A stretch of 39,231 nt of DNA from Clostridia bacterium. GTDB taxonomy: Bacteria; Bacillota_A; Clostridia; Oscillospirales; Acutalibacteraceae. The DNA lies in assembly GCA_017397065.1 (NCBI GenBank), contig JAFQKE010000023.1:1-39231 (forward strand), given 5' to 3'. Below the pieces are notes generated by a model that was not told the DNA's origin, searched no databases, and saw nothing but the letters and a program-made list of their open reading frames with translations. A program made the position numbers and the translations under genes. This document shows positions 1 to 9,461 of the stretch, piece after piece (the first letter of the stretch is position 1; every line of letters starts with the position of its first letter).

Positions 1-64
1 TAATTTCAAACGTTTCAGAAACCGTATTTTACATATATTTTCCCATCAACAACTTCATAACAAA

Positions 65-91
65 CAAGCAGCCGCATAATGCGACTGCTTG
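65..91 (-). terminator. Hairpin downstream of groEL, possible terminator
   Basis: An 11-bp stem (65-75 with 81-91, one mismatch) with a 5-nt loop lies about 120 nt beyond the groEL stop. On the minus strand the following bases are only moderately T-rich, so it is a plausible but not strong intrinsic terminator. The remaining bases from 1 to 213 show no gene. Confidence 0.4.
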
Positions 92-213
92 CGTAAATCT
101 TTTTCATTTTAACTCTTTACCCCAACTATTGACAAAGAGCCAAATAAACTTGGAATGTTATAATAACCGGATAGCTTTAAAAGAGGCAAATGTAAACTAT
201 AAGTTATAAGTTA

Positions 214-1860
<1,647 letters not shown>

Positions 1861-1879
1861 TTACCTCTTTAAAAATAAA

Positions 1880-2164
1880 TTATTCAATAGTTGCAAGAAT
1901 ATCTGACTGACGAACAATAGAATATTCCTCACCGTCAAGCTTAACCTCGGTGCCGGAATATTTGCTGGTGATTACCTTGTCGCCAACCTTTACGTACATT
2001 TCAACCTCGGTACCATCAACAACTCCGCCGGGGCCAACTGCAATAACCTCTGCCATTTGTGGCTTCTCCTGTGCGGCGGTGGTTAAAATAATACCGCTTT
2101 TTGTGGTTTCCTCTGCGGCTACCGATTTTAAAACAACACGGTCTGCCAAAGGTTTGATAGTCAT
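1880..2164 (-). CDS. groES: Co-chaperonin GroES (Hsp10)
   Basis: This is the 10-kDa lid of the GroEL chamber. At 94 aa it is full length, with the start MTIKPLADRVVLK, the mobile-loop segment TTKSGIILTT and the roof-region segment VDGTEVEMYVKVGDKVI. It is the first gene of the operon, with a ribosome site GGAGG (2173-2177) 8 nt before the ATG. The promoter and a perfect CIRCE operator lie directly upstream, so the pair should be repressed by HrcA and induced by heat or misfolded protein. Confidence 0.98.
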   Translation of the reverse strand: MTIKPLADRVVLKSVAAEETTKSGIILTTAAQEKPQMAEVIAVGPGGVVDGTEVEMYVKVGDKVITSKYSGTEVKLDGEEYSIVRQSDILATIE

Positions 2165-2200
2165 AATAAAACCTCCATAAAGATTATAATATTTTTAAAA

Positions 2201-2227
2201 TTAGCACTCTAGCTCTAAGAGTGCTAA
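2201..2227 (-). promoter_or_regulatory. CIRCE operator (HrcA site) of groESL
   Basis: The sequence is a perfect 9-bp inverted repeat, TTAGCACTC-N9-GAGTGCTAA, which matches the CIRCE consensus exactly. It sits between the promoter and the groES ribosome site. HrcA, not encoded in this window, is the known CIRCE-binding repressor. Confidence 0.97.
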
Positions 2228-2232
2228 TAACT

Positions 2233-2260
2233 ATTGTAGCCATTTATTGGAAAAAATCAA
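2233..2260 (-). promoter_or_regulatory. groESL promoter, sigma-A type
   Basis: On the minus strand TTGATT (2255-2260) and TACAAT (2233-2238) are separated by 16 nt. Transcription would start at the edge of CIRCE, the usual arrangement for HrcA repression. Confidence 0.75.
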
Positions 2261-2376
2261 GCCTTTTTAAAAACTTTTTTATTTTTTTAATATTTTATTT
2301 AAAATTTATGCCATTTTTACCTAAAAAATGCCCTCAGTATGTTCAAATTTTGTTATTCAAAATATCTTTTGCCGCC

Positions 2377-2405
2377 TTGAAATGGATAAAATAATGATGT
2401 ATAAT
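2377..2405 (+). promoter_or_regulatory. Promoter of the AEC transporter-ddh pair
   Basis: TTGAAA (2377-2382) and TATAAT (2400-2405) are spaced by 17 nt, about 35 nt before the transporter start. Confidence 0.75.
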
Positions 2406-2440
2406 AATTAAGTTATATTATTTATTATTTCGGAGGCAGT

Positions 2441-3445
2441 ATGGTTAACGTATCCTTGCTTTTCATTTCGGTGTTTACTTTGTTTTGCTATATGATACCC
2501 GGATTTATTCTTCGCAAGACCAAGATTGCCGATGATGGATTTGCAAAAGCTCTTTCGGTTTTCACCCTTTATGTAGCACAGGTTGCAATGATTATTCACG
2601 GGTTTTTGGTGGAATTTAATTTTGAAACCTTAAAAGGAATAGGCATTGTATTCGCTTACGGACTTATAGCTCACATCGTCTTTTATCTGCTTGCGATGTG
2701 CCTTTTTAAAAAAGCTCCCGAGCGACTTCGCAAGGTACTTAGGTTTGGTGTTATATTCTCCAACGCAGGATATATGGGCATTCCCATTATAAGCGACGTT
2801 TTTGGCGAAGAATATGTAATATATGCAACAATTTATATAGTATGGTTTAATGTTTTTGCCTACTCGATTGGCAGACTTATTTATACGGGGGATAAAAAGT
2901 TTATCTCAATTAAAAAAATATTCATCAATCCGGCTGTTGTGCCAATCACAATTGGACTTATAATATTCCTCACAGGCGGTGGCACTTGGGTAAGCCAGAT
3001 GCTTGAACAGGCAAAGCTTGCAAGCGAGGGACTTGCAGAGTCCTCACTTATTTCAGAGGGCGTAAGCATTGTTTACAATATAATAACCGTACTTAAAAAT
3101 ATGGTTGCACCTGCATCTATGATGGTTATTGGTGCAAAGCTTGCTGATATAAAATTCGGTGGAATTTTTAAGGATAAATATTTATACCCCTTTATCGCCC
3201 TCAGACTTTTAATTTTCCCTGCGATTGTATGGGGCATAATGCGTATATGCATTATTTTCGGACTGGTTACAAACGACACAATGGCTATTGTTTTGATATT
3301 ATCTTCAACCCCTGCGGCGGCACTCACCACAATTTTCGCCGAGCTTTATAACTGTGATGCCGTTTACGCCGGCAAGCTTGTAGCCATTACCACCCTGCTT
3401 TCGGTTGGAACAATGCCGCTTGTTGCTATGCTTTTAAAAATATAA
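2441..3445 (+). CDS. AEC-family membrane transporter
   Basis: This 334-aa very hydrophobic protein matches the auxin efflux carrier (AEC) family of bacterial permeases, which carry small organic anions such as malate or malonate, or other metabolites. About ten membrane segments can be seen, with the family's typical break between two five-helix halves around residues 175-215. The start is ATG with GGAGG (2432-2436) just upstream. It is followed after 28 nt by ddh, probably in one transcript. The substrate cannot be read from the sequence. A malate-related role would suit the malic enzyme operon nearby, but that is conjecture. Confidence 0.85.
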   Translation: MVNVSLLFISVFTLFCYMIPGFILRKTKIADDGFAKALSVFTLYVAQVAMIIHGFLVEFNFETLKGIGIVFAYGLIAHIVFYLLAMCLFKKAPERLRKVLRFGVIFSNAGYMGIPIISDVFGEEYVIYATIYIVWFNVFAYSIGRLIYTGDKKFISIKKIFINPAVVPITIGLIIFLTGGGTWVSQMLEQAKLASEGLAESSLISEGVSIVYNIITVLKNMVAPASMMVIGAKLADIKFGGIFKDKYLYPFIALRLLIFPAIVWGIMRICIIFGLVTNDTMAIVLILSSTPAAALTTIFAELYNCDAVYAGKLVAITTLLSVGTMPLVAMLLKI

Positions 3446-3473
3446 AAAATCTTCTTAAAGGAGTGCGTTATAA

Positions 3474-4460
3474 ATGACAATTCGTATAGGTATTTTCGGT
3501 TACGGAAATTTAGGTCGAGGTGTTGAGGCTGCCATAAGGCAGAACCCCGATATGACCTTAGCGGCAGTTTTTACCCGTCGTGACCCTGCTACCCTTAAAA
3601 TCAAAACCAAGGGTGTGCCCGTTTTAAACATCGCCGATGCCGAAAAAATGGTAAACGATATTGACGTTATGATTCTTTGCGGCGGCAGCGCAACCGACCT
3701 GCCCACCCAAACCCCCGAAACTGTAAAGCTTTTTAACGTTATAGACAGCTTTGACACCCACGCCAAAATCCCCGAGCATTTTGAAGCCGTTGACTCGGCC
3801 GCAAAGGAATCAGGCAAGATAGCTGTTATTTCGGTTGGTTGGGACCCCGGACTTTTCTCACTTAACCGTCTTTACGGCGGTGCGGTGCTGAGCGAGGGCA
3901 AGGATTACACATTCTGGGGCAAGGGCGTAAGTCAAGGTCATTCAGATGCAATCCGCCGAGTAGAGGGCGTGCTTGATGCCAAGCAGTACACCATTCCCAC
4001 AAAGGAGGCACTTGATGCCGTAAGAAGCGGTAACGCACCCGAGCTCACCACAAGGCAAAAGCACATAAGAGAGTGCTTTGTTGTGGCTAAAGAGGGTGCC
4101 GATAAGGCAAAAATCGAAAAAGAGATTAAAGAGATGCCAAACTACTTTGCCGATTACGACACTATAGTTCACTTTATTACAAAAGAGGAGTTGGACCGTG
4201 ACCACAGCGGTATTCCCCACGGTGGATTTGTTATAAGAAGCGGTAAAACCGGCTTTAACAAGGAAAACAACCACATTATTGAATATAGCTTAAAGCTTGA
4301 TTCTAACCCCGAATTTACTTCAAGCGTTTTGGTTGCATACGCAAGGGCTGCATACCGAATGAATAAGGAGGGTGCAAGCGGCTGCAAAACCGTTTTGGAT
4401 ATTCCCCCTGCATATTTAAGTGCAAAATCAGGCGAAGAATTAAGAAAAGAACTTTTGTGA
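3474..4460 (+). CDS. ddh: meso-Diaminopimelate dehydrogenase
   Basis: This NADPH-dependent enzyme (EC 1.4.1.16) makes meso-diaminopimelate in one step from tetrahydrodipicolinate and ammonia, for lysine and peptidoglycan. The 328-aa length is normal. It begins with the dinucleotide-binding segment IGIFGYGNLGRGVE, followed by AVFTRRDP, and has SVGWDPGLFSLNR and the substrate segment GKGVSQGHSDAIRRVEGV, all characteristic of the family. The ribosome site AAAGGAG precedes the ATG. The product implies meso-DAP peptidoglycan in this organism. No other lysine gene is nearby. Confidence 0.96.
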   Translation: MTIRIGIFGYGNLGRGVEAAIRQNPDMTLAAVFTRRDPATLKIKTKGVPVLNIADAEKMVNDIDVMILCGGSATDLPTQTPETVKLFNVIDSFDTHAKIPEHFEAVDSAAKESGKIAVISVGWDPGLFSLNRLYGGAVLSEGKDYTFWGKGVSQGHSDAIRRVEGVLDAKQYTIPTKEALDAVRSGNAPELTTRQKHIRECFVVAKEGADKAKIEKEIKEMPNYFADYDTIVHFITKEELDRDHSGIPHGGFVIRSGKTGFNKENNHIIEYSLKLDSNPEFTSSVLVAYARAAYRMNKEGASGCKTVLDIPPAYLSAKSGEELRKELL

Positions 4461-4521
4461 TTTAGTTTTTATATTTATAAAACAAAAAGCAAAACGGGCT
4501 GTAAAAAAATAGCCGTGCGAA

Positions 4522-4624
4522 TGACGGATGAGGTGAAAGGAAAATTGGCACAAACTACACCTCATCCACCGCTAAAGCGGTCCCCCTTCCCCATCAAGGG
4601 GAAGGCTTGTAAACAACAATTTAT
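4522..4624. repeat. Dispersed palindromic repeat, copy 1
   Basis: The core at 4558-4624 reads CACCTCATCC, then a small hairpin (CCGCTAAAGCGG), then a perfect hairpin CTTCCCC-ATCAA-GGGGAAG, and an AT-rich tail. The same string with a few changes occurs at 8723-8789, and its main hairpin occurs inverted at 26584-26606. An inverted CACCTCATCC complement at 4526-4535 precedes copy 1. It has no coding capacity. It resembles the short interspersed palindromic elements common in Oscillospirales genomes. Confidence 0.85.
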
Positions 4625-4637
4625 AAAATTTAAAGCA

Positions 4638-4665
4638 AAACGGCGGGGCAAATGCTCCGCCGTTT
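4638..4665. terminator. Bidirectional terminator between ddh and the HAD gene
   Basis: A 12-bp GC-rich stem (4638-4649 with 4654-4665) with a 4-nt loop AAAT is flanked by T-rich sequence on the plus side and A-rich sequence on the other. It can end both the ddh transcript and the ldh-malic enzyme-HAD transcript. Confidence 0.85.
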
Positions 4666-4688
4666 GTTATTTTAGAATTATTTATTTT

Positions 4689-5492
4689 TTATTCCTTTAA
4701 CGCCTTTGTTATATAACTGCAATCGGGTAAAACCAGCTCGGGTTTATCCTCCGATGCGTTTAAAATATCCTCTGTTGTTTCGCCGCTCAGTACCAAAATG
4801 CTGTGTGCTCTTGCGTTTATTCCGCTTTTAATATCGGTGTAGATTCTATCACCTATAACGGCGGTTTCATCGGGAGAAACGCCCCATTTATCCATAGCGA
4901 GAGTGGGCATTAAGGGGGAGGGTTTGCCTATAAAGGTGGGCTCCTTTCCGCTCACGTTTTTAAGCATAATGCTAACGCTTCCGCAATCGGGAACGCTACC
5001 AAATTCGGTTGGGCAAACGAGGTCGGGATTGGTTGCGATATAGGGAATATCACGTGTGAGGAGCAATTTGCTCACGTCCTCCAGCTTTTTAAAGGTAAGC
5101 TCGGTATCAAATCCCATAACGATTAAATCAACCTTATCTAAGTCCTCGGTAATTAAAAATCCCTCCGAGCGGAGCTCATCCTTAAGGGAGTTTGTTCCCA
5201 TAACATAAAGGGTTGCCCCCGGGTGATGCCGTTTAAGATAGTAAGCGGTTGCCTGAGAAGAAGTTATAAAATCCTCTTTGGTGGCCGAAATACCCAGCTT
5301 TTCGAGTTTTTTAACATAGTCTGCAACGCTTTTAGAGGAATTATTTGTCATAAAAAGATAGCGACTTCCCCTGCTTTTAATTGTGGCAAGCAGTTCTTTT
5401 GTGAATGGGAAAAGTCTATCTCCCAAGTAGAGAGTTCCATCCATATCAAACAAAAACAGCTTTATTTTTTTGAGCATTTGATTGGTATCCAT
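4689..5492 (-). CDS. HAD-IIA family phosphatase (NagD/PGP-like)
   Basis: This 267-aa cytoplasmic haloacid dehalogenase phosphatase of subclass IIA has the nucleophile motif LFLFDMDGTLY (Asp16 and Asp18), motif II in MTNNSSKS, the cap-domain segment VMGFDTELTF, and motif IV VIGDRIYTDIKSG. Such enzymes hydrolyse small phosphate esters, for example 4-nitrophenyl phosphate, phosphoglycolate or glycerol phosphate; the substrate here is unknown. It starts 35 nt after the malic enzyme stop and is the last gene of the ldh operon. A glycerol-3-phosphate phosphatase role would be interesting because the operon leader resembles that of glpP, but the sequence does not establish this. Confidence 0.88.
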   Translation of the reverse strand: MDTNQMLKKIKLFLFDMDGTLYLGDRLFPFTKELLATIKSRGSRYLFMTNNSSKSVADYVKKLEKLGISATKEDFITSSQATAYYLKRHHPGATLYVMGTNSLKDELRSEGFLITEDLDKVDLIVMGFDTELTFKKLEDVSKLLLTRDIPYIATNPDLVCPTEFGSVPDCGSVSIMLKNVSGKEPTFIGKPSPLMPTLAMDKWGVSPDETAVIGDRIYTDIKSGINARAHSILVLSGETTEDILNASEDKPELVLPDCSYITKALKE

Positions 5493-5527
5493 TTTATGAC
5501 CGTTCCTTTCGGTTTGCTTTTAACAGT

Positions 5528-6700
5528 TTAAATTCGTGCAACGCCGGTTTCTTTTGCGGTTTTAATAACCGCCTCTGCCACTACCTTAGCAACTCTTTTA
5601 TCAAGAGCGGGAGCTATAATATTTTCCTCGCTGATTTCATCATCGGGAATCAAGGAAGCTAAAGCGTAGGAGGTTGCAACCTTCATTTCTTCGTTAATGC
5701 AGGTTGCTCTGCAATCAAGTGCACCACGGAAAATTCCGGGGAATGCAAGCACGTTGTTTATTTGGTTTGGAAAATCCGAACGACCTGTTCCAACAACCCT
5801 TGCACCGGCGGCTTTTGCAACATCGGGCATTATTTCGGGTGTGGGATTAGCCATTGGGAAAATAATACTGTCTGCCGCCATTGATTTAACCATTTCAGGA
5901 GTTACAAGATTAGGTGCCGAAACACCGATAAACACATCTGCACCCTTTAAAGCATCGGCAAGAGTTCCTTTTTTATGCTCTAAATTGGTAACATTTGCAA
6001 TCTCCTCCTGTGCAGAATTGTTGTTTTCATCGCCTTTGCAAATAATTCCAAAGCGGTCACAAAAAGTAAGATTTTTAACACCCATATTCATAAGGTGCTT
6101 ACCTATGGCAATGCCTGCAGAGCCTGCACCGTTTATAACCACCTTAACTTCGCCGATTTTCTTTTTAACCAACTTAAGTGCATTTATAAGGGCGGCGGCA
6201 ACAACAATTGCTGTACCGTGCTGATCATCGTGGAAGACCGGAATATCACATATTTCCTTAAGTTTCTGCTCGATTTCAAAACAACGGGGAGCAGAAATAT
6301 CCTCTAGATTTATTCCTCCAAAAGAACCCGAAATCAAATATATATTACGAACAATTTCGTCAACATCTTTAGACTTAATGCAAATTGGGAATGCATCAAC
6401 ATCGGCAAAGGTCTTAAAAAGAGCGCATTTTCCCTCCATAACAGGCATACCGGCTTCCGGACCGATATCACCGAGTCCCAAAACTGCAGTTCCATCAGTT
6501 ATTACGGCAACCAGATTTGAACGGCGAGTGAGCTCGTAAGACTTATTTACATCCTTGCTGATTTCAAGACAGGGCTCTGCAACTCCGGGAGTGTATGCCA
6601 AAGAAAGGTCCTCTCTTGAATTTATTGGAGCACGGCAAACAACCTCGATTTTGCCATTCCACTCATAATGCTTTTTCAACGATTCTTTTCTAATATCCAC
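5528..6700 (-). CDS. NAD(P)-dependent malic enzyme
   Basis: This malate dehydrogenase (oxaloacetate-decarboxylating, EC 1.1.1.38/40 type) converts malate to pyruvate and CO2. It shows LSLAYTPGVAEPCLEI near the N-terminus, the metal-site segment VFHDDQHGTAIV, the nucleotide fold VVINGAGSAGIAIG, and FPMANPTPEI. The reading frame stays open to a TTG at 6715, but that would put the ribosome site inside the gene. The GTG at 6700 is preferred: it has GGGAGGA about 7 nt upstream, begins 2 nt after the stop of the dehydrogenase gene, and gives 390 aa, the family length. The tight spacing suggests translational coupling with the dehydrogenase upstream. Confidence 0.94.
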   Translation of the reverse strand: MDIRKESLKKHYEWNGKIEVVCRAPINSREDLSLAYTPGVAEPCLEISKDVNKSYELTRRSNLVAVITDGTAVLGLGDIGPEAGMPVMEGKCALFKTFADVDAFPICIKSKDVDEIVRNIYLISGSFGGINLEDISAPRCFEIEQKLKEICDIPVFHDDQHGTAIVVAAALINALKLVKKKIGEVKVVINGAGSAGIAIGKHLMNMGVKNLTFCDRFGIICKGDENNNSAQEEIANVTNLEHKKGTLADALKGADVFIGVSAPNLVTPEMVKSMAADSIIFPMANPTPEIMPDVAKAAGARVVGTGRSDFPNQINNVLAFPGIFRGALDCRATCINEEMKVATSYALASLIPDDEISEENIIAPALDKRVAKVVAEAVIKTAKETGVARI

Positions 6701-6702
6701 AA

Positions 6703-7815
6703 TTATTCCTCCCAAGGAAATTTGTATTTAGTAAGACCCAGCTCATTACGAACTTGGGTTATTTCTTTTTGAACAGACTCATTTATAGGAACGCCCGAGG
6801 CACGAGCGAGGCCGATTTCGTACTCCTTTTCGCCGGCGGTATAAATTCTGTCGGCTCCGGGAGCCTTTTTAGAAGTCCGCATACTGCGGGTGATTTCGCC
6901 TGCTTTTTTACGAGCAATCTCTTCACCCATAAAGTGGTCGGTATCAATGGCGATAAACCAATGTCCTAGCTGATAGGGGCGGATATTACCATTTTCATCC
7001 TTACCGTCCAAGGCTTTACCGTAGGCACCATCCTGAAGAATCGACGAGAAAAATTCCACCGCCAGGGCAAAACCGTATCCCTTGTAGCCGCCAAGGTCTT
7101 CACCTATACCTCCAAGAGTGGTGAGTGCGGCAGTACCGTTTCTTATTTTTTTAAGTGCAACGCCTGCATCACCTTCAACGGCAGAGCCATCTTCTGCAAT
7201 GATTGTTCCGGGATGAACATCCTCGCCTATACGCTCATAATACTCTATTTTACCGTTTTGAGTAATAGATGTTGCGCAGTCAAAATTAAAATCAAAGGCC
7301 TCATCGGTAGGTACTCCGATAGTGAACGGATTGGTGCCAAACATACCCTCAACGCCATGTGTTGGTGCAACCGAGGGGCGTGCGTTAGTGCCTGTCATAC
7401 CTATGCAACCTGCTTTAGTAGCCATTGTGGTATAATAACCGGCTATACCATAGTGACAGGAATTGCGTACAACAACCATACCCATACCATATTCCTTTGC
7501 CTTTGCTATAGCCATACTCATAGCTTTATGACCGATGACCTGACCCATACCGTGATGTCCGTCAATAACTGCGGTGGTAGGAGTTTCCTTTACTATTTCA
7601 ATCTCTGTAACCGCATTTTGAATACCCGCCTTAATCCTATCTAAATAAACAGGCTTAAAGCGATTTACACCGTGGGATTCAATGCCCCTTTTATCAGATG
7701 CAAGAAGCACATCTGCACATATCTCTGCATCCTCACGTGGAACACCGTATCCAACAAAGGCATCGATTACAAAGCTTGTAATGGTCTCCCAATCCACAAT
7801 ATTTGTTTTTGCCAT
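6703..7815 (-). CDS. Ldh2-family malate/L-lactate/ureidoglycolate-type dehydrogenase
   Basis: This 370-aa NAD(P)-dependent oxidoreductase belongs to the Ldh2 family, which is unrelated to classic LDH. It has the family signatures ADVLLASDKRGIESHGVNRF with the catalytic His, VRNSCHYGIAGYY, GMTGTNARPSVAPTHG and GGYKGYGFALAVEFFSS. The family includes malate, L-lactate, ureidoglycolate and sulfolactate dehydrogenases. Its pairing with malic enzyme makes malate or lactate the likelier substrate. The start is ATG with a good GGAGG. It is the first gene of the operon, behind a consensus promoter and a terminator hairpin in the leader, so expression is probably controlled by antitermination. Confidence 0.92.
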   Translation of the reverse strand: MAKTNIVDWETITSFVIDAFVGYGVPREDAEICADVLLASDKRGIESHGVNRFKPVYLDRIKAGIQNAVTEIEIVKETPTTAVIDGHHGMGQVIGHKAMSMAIAKAKEYGMGMVVVRNSCHYGIAGYYTTMATKAGCIGMTGTNARPSVAPTHGVEGMFGTNPFTIGVPTDEAFDFNFDCATSITQNGKIEYYERIGEDVHPGTIIAEDGSAVEGDAGVALKKIRNGTAALTTLGGIGEDLGGYKGYGFALAVEFFSSILQDGAYGKALDGKDENGNIRPYQLGHWFIAIDTDHFMGEEIARKKAGEITRSMRTSKKAPGADRIYTAGEKEYEIGLARASGVPINESVQKEITQVRNELGLTKYKFPWEE

Positions 7816-7835
7816 TTAAACAACCTCCACTTAAT

Positions 7836-7875
7836 AAAAAAAGTACACCTATCCCTTTGAATAAGTGTACTCCAA
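7836..7875 (-). promoter_or_regulatory. Leader element with intrinsic terminator upstream of ldh (shared with glpP)
   Basis: Read on the minus strand, TTGGAG (7875-7870), 15 nt, then GGATAGGTGT (7854-7845). The interval folds into a hairpin with a 7-bp core AGTACAC/GTGTACT that can extend to about 12 bp, followed by seven T (7842-7836) and then the ldh ribosome site. Because the promoter lies just upstream at 7890-7917, this terminator is inside the ldh leader as well as behind mgtC. The same two blocks with the same 15-nt spacing occur in the glpP leader. A published clostridial RNA family is, as I recall, named ldh2; I cannot check whether this is a member. Confidence 0.8.
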
Positions 7876-7889
7876 AAAACTCCAATAAC

Positions 7890-7917
7890 ATTATAACACA
7901 AAAATGTTTTTTGTCAA
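7890..7917 (-). promoter_or_regulatory. Consensus promoter of the ldh operon
   Basis: On the minus strand TTGACA (7917-7912), 16 nt, TATAAT (7895-7890), with a TGn extension before the -10. This is a near-ideal sigma-A promoter. It lies between the mgtC stop and the leader hairpin, so transcription starts near 7883. Confidence 0.9.
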
Positions 7918-7926
7918 TATTTATTT

Positions 7927-8562
7927 TTAATTCTCAACCGCAAATATAACATTTTCTATTTTAATAATATTTTTAATATCCACCGCATAGCGTTTATCGG
8001 TGTTTATGGTAACTCCAAGATTGCCTTGCTTTAAGCTTTTAGGGGACGCAATCTCAAATTCAGGCTGTTTTGGAAAAATAGATGATATTTCGTCTAATGT
8101 TTCATTAAGTCTTGCAATATCTGCAATTTCTACATATATTGTCTCTGAATGTCTTTTCCTCTTTTCCAGCAAACCCAAAAGGGTGGTAGAGAGTAAAAAC
8201 AACGCCGCTCCAACACCTGCACCTACATAAAATCCATAGCCCAGAGCAATGCCTATGGTTGCCGTTGTCCATACGCCTGCCGCCGTGGTAAGCCCTTTAA
8301 CGGTATTGCCCTTAAGCACTATCATACCTACCCCTAAAAAGCCTACACCCGATATCACCTGTGCCGCAAGACGCATAACGTCGCCATTTTCAACCTCCAA
8401 GTTCACAAAAATGCCCGTCATAGCAGTTATTGTGGCACCTACACACACCAAAATGTGAGTTCGCATACCTGCCGCTCTGCCGTTTCTACCTCTCTCAGTA
8501 CCTATAAGTCCGCCTACAAGCACTGCCAAAAAAAGTCTTAAAATAATCTGTTCGGTTGCCAT
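7927..8562 (-). CDS. MgtC/SapB family membrane protein
   Basis: This 211-aa protein has the MgtC signature at its N-terminus (LFLAVLVGGLIGTERGRNGRAAGMRTHILV), about four or five membrane segments up to residue 130, and a soluble C-terminal ACT-like region from about 140 on. MgtC relatives are inner-membrane proteins tied to magnesium limitation, membrane ATPase regulation or acid stress; many Clostridia members are uncharacterised. The ATG has a strong AGGAGGAG site. Upstream, 8592-8610 forms a 7-bp hairpin in the presumed leader. The downstream terminator is the one inside the ldh leader. Confidence 0.9.
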   Translation of the reverse strand: MATEQIILRLFLAVLVGGLIGTERGRNGRAAGMRTHILVCVGATITAMTGIFVNLEVENGDVMRLAAQVISGVGFLGVGMIVLKGNTVKGLTTAAGVWTTATIGIALGYGFYVGAGVGAALFLLSTTLLGLLEKRKRHSETIYVEIADIARLNETLDEISSIFPKQPEFEIASPKSLKQGNLGVTINTDKRYAVDIKNIIKIENVIFAVEN

Positions 8563-8591
8563 AAAAATCTCCTCCTTAAAAGCAAAAGCTG

Positions 8592-8610
8592 AACAACAAA
8601 ATCTGTTGTT
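8592..8610 (-). promoter_or_regulatory. Inverted repeat in the mgtC leader
   Basis: AACAACA-N5-TGTTGTT forms a perfect 7-bp dyad about 30 nt before the mgtC start. There is a TATAAT-like -10 at 8648-8653 upstream with no clear -35. It may be an operator or an RNA hairpin; it is too short to be an M-box riboswitch. Confidence 0.35.
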
Positions 8611-8722
8611 TCAACTTCTCCGTTTCTCCAAATCTCTACGGTTATATATTATATTTGGTTGATTGGTTAGTTATGATAAAAAATTGTAGTCCGCAAAAAA
8701 TCGCATAATTTAGCGGTTTTTT

Positions 8723-8789
8723 CACCTCATCCACCGCTGACGCGGTCCCCCTTCCCCATCAAGGGGAAGGCATATAAACAACAATTTAT
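8723..8789. repeat. Dispersed palindromic repeat, copy 2
   Basis: This closely matches the core of copy 1 (4558-4624), in the same orientation, including the AT-rich tail AAACAACAATTTAT. A change within the small hairpin loop (CCGCTGACGCGG against CCGCTAAAGCGG) leaves the stem intact. It lies just downstream of glpP and may serve as its transcript end. The rest of the 8563-8807 gap holds only the mgtC leader. Confidence 0.85.
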
Positions 8790-8807
8790 CTATTCGGGCA
8801 AATGGCA

Positions 8808-9368
8808 TCAAACATACCAAAGCTCGGGCATACCTGTTGATACGGCCGCCGCACCGCTTGCCAATGCTGCTGTGACCTCTGCCTTAGTTTCAATAAGTCC
8901 GCCTGCAATGACGGGAATGGAGCCACCTGAGAATTTTTCGATAACCTTACCTATTACGCCCGGCATAATTTCAATTAAATCGGGTGCTGAGGTTTCTAAA
9001 AGCTCACAAATACTGTCAAGACCTTTGGTATCCAGTGCAAAAAAACGCTGAACGGTAAGCAGTCCTGCCTCTTTTGCGAATCTAATCATCTGCCCACGGG
9101 TGCTTATAATTCCATCCACACCTAATGCAGCAAGATATTCAATGCCGGTTTTGTCCTTGCCAATACCGTCAGCCAAATCAATATGCACAAAAATAGCTTT
9201 TCCTGCGGCGTGGGCTTTTTTAATTCGCTCGGCCTCTTTTGGCAAGCTTGCCCTTAAATCAAAAAGGATTTCGGGCGGAGCGGTAAGTGCCTTTTCAAAC
9301 TCCTGCTCGTGGAAGGATGCTATTACAGGACTTCGCTCCAAACAATCATTAAGCTCTTTTTTAGTCAT
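8808..9368 (-). CDS. glpP: GlpP-type glycerol-3-phosphate-responsive antiterminator
   Basis: This 186-aa protein matches the GlpP family of RNA-binding antiterminators. In Bacillus, GlpP with glycerol-3-phosphate lets RNA polymerase pass a leader terminator in glpD and glpFK mRNA. Family segments are RSPVIASFHEQEFEKAL, FVHIDLADGIGKD, GIISTRGQMIRFAKE, EIMPGVIGKVI and PVIAGGLIET. The frame is open further upstream, but the ATG at 9368 is chosen because GGGAG sits 7 nt before it and family proteins start with this segment. No glpF, glpK or glpD is in the window, so the target is not adjacent. Its own leader carries a terminator hairpin with the element found before ldh. Confidence 0.9.
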   Translation of the reverse strand: MTKKELNDCLERSPVIASFHEQEFEKALTAPPEILFDLRASLPKEAERIKKAHAAGKAIFVHIDLADGIGKDKTGIEYLAALGVDGIISTRGQMIRFAKEAGLLTVQRFFALDTKGLDSICELLETSAPDLIEIMPGVIGKVIEKFSGGSIPVIAGGLIETKAEVTAALASGAAAVSTGMPELWYV

Positions 9369-9399
9369 TTTTAATCTCCCAAAAAACTGTATAAAATAA

Positions 9400-9447
9400 A
9401 ACAAGACGCAGTGGACACACCTATCCTGCGGTCCGCTGCATCTCCAA
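9400..9447 (-). promoter_or_regulatory. Leader element with intrinsic terminator upstream of glpP
   Basis: On the minus strand TTGGAG (9447-9442), 15 nt, GGATAGGTGT (9426-9417), then the stem GCAGCGGAC/GTCCACTGC (9439-9431 with 9416-9408, one mismatch), followed by a T-rich run below 9405. The conserved GGATAGG lies in the hairpin loop. An alternative 5-bp hairpin, GGATA/TGTCC, can form across it. The layout suggests transcription attenuation of glpP, perhaps by its own product. Confidence 0.78.
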
Positions 9448-9461
9448 TACTCTGCATATTT

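Noticed and set aside
4515..4700. Small open frame across repeat copy 1
   Set aside because: It reads through palindromic repeat and terminator, with no family resemblance.
6701..6715. Upstream TTG start for malic enzyme
   Set aside because: It would place the ribosome site inside the coding sequence and overlap the preceding gene; GTG 6700 fits spacing and family length.
7836..7871. Leader hairpin as merely the mgtC terminator
   Set aside because: It may serve mgtC too, but a consensus promoter lies between mgtC and the hairpin, so every ldh transcript must pass it.
8563..8640. Magnesium (M-box) riboswitch before mgtC
   Set aside because: The leader is too short and shows only a 7-bp hairpin; M-box elements are about 150 nt or more.
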